Assembly (NCBI GenBank): GCA_031254035.1
Contig: JAIRVF010000014.1
Span: 1-64,000, forward strand
DNA: 64,000 nt
Direction: 5' to 3'
DNA from: Paenibacillus sp.
GTDB taxonomy: Bacteria > Bacillota > Bacilli > Paenibacillales > Paenibacillaceae
Each line of letters begins with the position of its first letter. Positions within the stretch are counted from its first letter, which is position 1. A program made the position numbers and the translations under genes. Shown piece after piece: positions 62,545 through 64,000 of the stretch. Under the pieces are notes generated by a model that had not been told where the DNA came from, searched no databases, and was given only the letters and a program-made list of their open reading frames with translations.

Positions 62545-64000
62545 ATGTTCAAGTACAAACAGCGTATCTTTTACGGGCTGGTCATTCTGACGGGAATCCT
62601 GATCGTGCTTATAATAAGATTGGCATATATCCAGCTTGTATTTCGTGTTTCCAAACTACCTGACAGCGTGTATACATTGCAGGAAATGTCCGTTTTGCAG
62701 CGGGAGCGGGGAGTCGTGCTGGATTCCGGAAGGGGAAACTTTTATGACCGAAATGGAGTTCCGATTACCGGGGAGACCATTTCTTCGGCTGTATTATTCC
62801 CGATTGACAAGAAGACTTTGGCGAATGAAGATGGCAGCCTAGATCCGGTTGCAAGGGCGCTGGATACGGATACCTCCAAACTTATAAAGATATGGGACAG
62901 CCTTAGCGTACCGATCTTTTGGCAAGGGAATCCTCGGGGCACACCACTCGCGTTGACTGCGAAGCAGGAGGGGCAAATAACCGGGCTCCATTTCAGCGGC
63001 ATCGAAGTTCTGCCATATACCCAAAGGTATATGAATAAGTCGAGCGGCATGCAATGGCTGGGTTACCTGTCGGAACTTTCGGGACAAAAGCATATGCCGC
63101 ATACGGGTTTTGCATTTCGCGAGGGCGCGGCTGGTCTGGAAAAAACAGTGGAACCGCTCCTTCGCGGCGCCGGACCTACCACTGCGTATTATTCCGTCGA
63201 TGGAGCCAATCGCGCCATACCGGGCACAGACATTCAGCTGAAATCACCCAACAATCCGTATTACCCGCTTCGGCTGGGCACAACGATTGATCTTTCACTT
63301 CAACGCAAGATCGAAGCCATGACCCAAAAGGCTGGGATGAAGGAAGGGGCCGTCGTTTTGCTTGACGCAAACAATGCCGATGTCATTGCCATGGTTTCCA
63401 GGCCTTTCTATAATCCACTGGACATCCATCCCAAGCAGGGGGAATGGAATAATAAAGCGGTGCAAGCGGCTGCTCCAGGTTCTATATTCAAAACGGTGGT
63501 GGCAGCAGCGGCACTTGAAGCGGGAGCGACATCGGAAAGGGAAGTATTTTATTGCTCGGGAAAGTACGACAGGTATGGATTGTCCTGCCGGAAAACATCA
63601 GGGCACGGGGCGCTTACACTAAAGCAAGCGTTCGTTGAATCCTGCAACGTGGTGTTTGCTGAACTGTCGGAACGTTTGACGGGAGAAGAGCTGGAAAGAG
63701 CGGCCAGAAGGTTGGGACTATCCCGTACTGTAGGTTGGGAAGCCCAAAATACGCTTGGAATGCCTGTTCTGAGACCCTTTGACCATGAGGAGGCTGGAAC
63801 GGTCTTTTTAAACGAAACCTCTGCCTTGGATGGCGGAACAAGGGCGCAGTCGGGAATCGGGCAAAGAGATGTACGTGTAACGCCGCTGCAGGCCGCCAAT
63901 ATGGTGGTTACGCTGTTGAACAGGGGACAGGTCCGGGCACCGCGTATTCTCGAAAGTGTATCTTACGCGAACGGTTCGCTTATGAAAGAATTAAAATCGC
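62545..64000 (+). CDS. Penicillin-binding protein, transpeptidase class (PbpI-like), 3' end outside window
   Basis: A class B penicillin-binding protein open to the window end (485 codons seen). One N-terminal membrane span (FYGLVILTGILIVLIIRLAY), a pedestal domain with a basic lead, and the transpeptidase domain: active-site Ser313 in PGSIFKTV (SxxK motif, Lys316) and Ser366-Cys-Asn368 (SxN). The KTG motif lies beyond the window. The position after the yrrO equivalent matches B. subtilis pbpI (yrrR), a sporulation-associated cell-wall transpeptidase. ATG at 62545 follows AAAGGTCGG. Confidence 0.88.
   Translation, partial: MFKYKQRIFYGLVILTGILIVLIIRLAYIQLVFRVSKLPDSVYTLQEMSVLQRERGVVLDSGRGNFYDRNGVPITGETISSAVLFPIDKKTLANEDGSLDPVARALDTDTSKLIKIWDSLSVPIFWQGNPRGTPLALTAKQEGQITGLHFSGIEVLPYTQRYMNKSSGMQWLGYLSELSGQKHMPHTGFAFREGAAGLEKTVEPLLRGAGPTTAYYSVDGANRAIPGTDIQLKSPNNPYYPLRLGTTIDLSLQRKIEAMTQKAGMKEGAVVLLDANNADVIAMVSRPFYNPLDIHPKQGEWNNKAVQAAAPGSIFKTVVAAAALEAGATSEREVFYCSGKYDRYGLSCRKTSGHGALTLKQAFVESCNVVFAELSERLTGEELERAARRLGLSRTVGWEAQNTLGMPVLRPFDHEEAGTVFLNETSALDGGTRAQSGIGQRDVRVTPLQAANMVVTLLNRGQVRAPRILESVSYANGSLMKELKS

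Overview
The window is a stretch of chromosome from an endospore-forming Firmicute, most likely a Paenibacillus or close relative. Sporulation genes (bofC, spoVB, a SpoIID-domain protein), two T-box leaders, many TTG/GTG starts behind strong AGGAGG-type ribosome binding sites, and gene order all point there. Long parts follow the Bacillus subtilis order bofC-ruvAB-queA-tgt-yajC, spoVB-comN-secDF, recJ-apt-relA-dtd, hisS-aspS-yrvM, yrvN-cymR-yrvO and yrrD-yrrI-alaS-yrzL-yrrK-yrzB-mltG-yrrN-yrrO-pbpI. Unlike B. subtilis, ruvC is present, secD and secF are separate genes, and several accessory blocks are inserted.

Layout. 1-360: four tRNA genes. 360-15,100: bofC, an oxidoreductase, ilvE (minus strand), then ruvCAB-spoIID-like-queA-tgt-yajC (recombination and queuosine tRNA modification), membrane proteins and spoVB. 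15,500-22,250: comN, secD, secF, a CDF-like protein, recJ, apt. 22,250-24,700: a decayed region with short repeats and a permease remnant, then a uracil-type permease on the minus strand. 24,950-32,420: relA-dtd, then a T-box-controlled hisS-aspS operon and tcdA. 32,570-44,910: accessory block with a purine permease, a YhaM-type nuclease, an EEP-family hydrolase, a second RpoD-like sigma factor, an ABC-F protein behind a leader-peptide attenuator, a HelD-type RNA polymerase recycling helicase, a CD3324-family HTH gene behind a second structured leader, a GNAT acetyltransferase and a GH29 fucosidase. 44,980-64,000: the conserved rarA/mnmA/cymR/iscS/PRC-barrel/AI-2E exporter run, T-box-alaS, ireB-ruvX-DUF1292 pair-mltG, the two U32 proteins of tRNA hydroxylation, a chemoreceptor, and the 5' part of a penicillin-binding protein cut by the window end.

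The genes serve translation (tRNAs, hisS, aspS, alaS, dtd, mnmA, queA/tgt, trhP1/trhP2), DNA repair (ruvABC, ruvX, recJ, rarA), secretion (yajC, secDF), the stringent response and nucleotide salvage (relA, apt, permeases), and sulfur metabolism (cymR, iscS). The most unusual part is 36.1-42.3 kb. There a possible antisense-side small RNA, a sigma factor lacking region 1.1, an ABC-F protein with a 13-codon leader ORF and attenuator, HelD, and an HTH gene with its own leader ORF and switch-like pairing lie together. This could be a small module that rescues ribosomes and RNA polymerase; that grouping is an inference. Several dispersed repeats occur between genes, including a roughly 120-bp pair and a long hairpin element placed between the alaS T-box and alaS.
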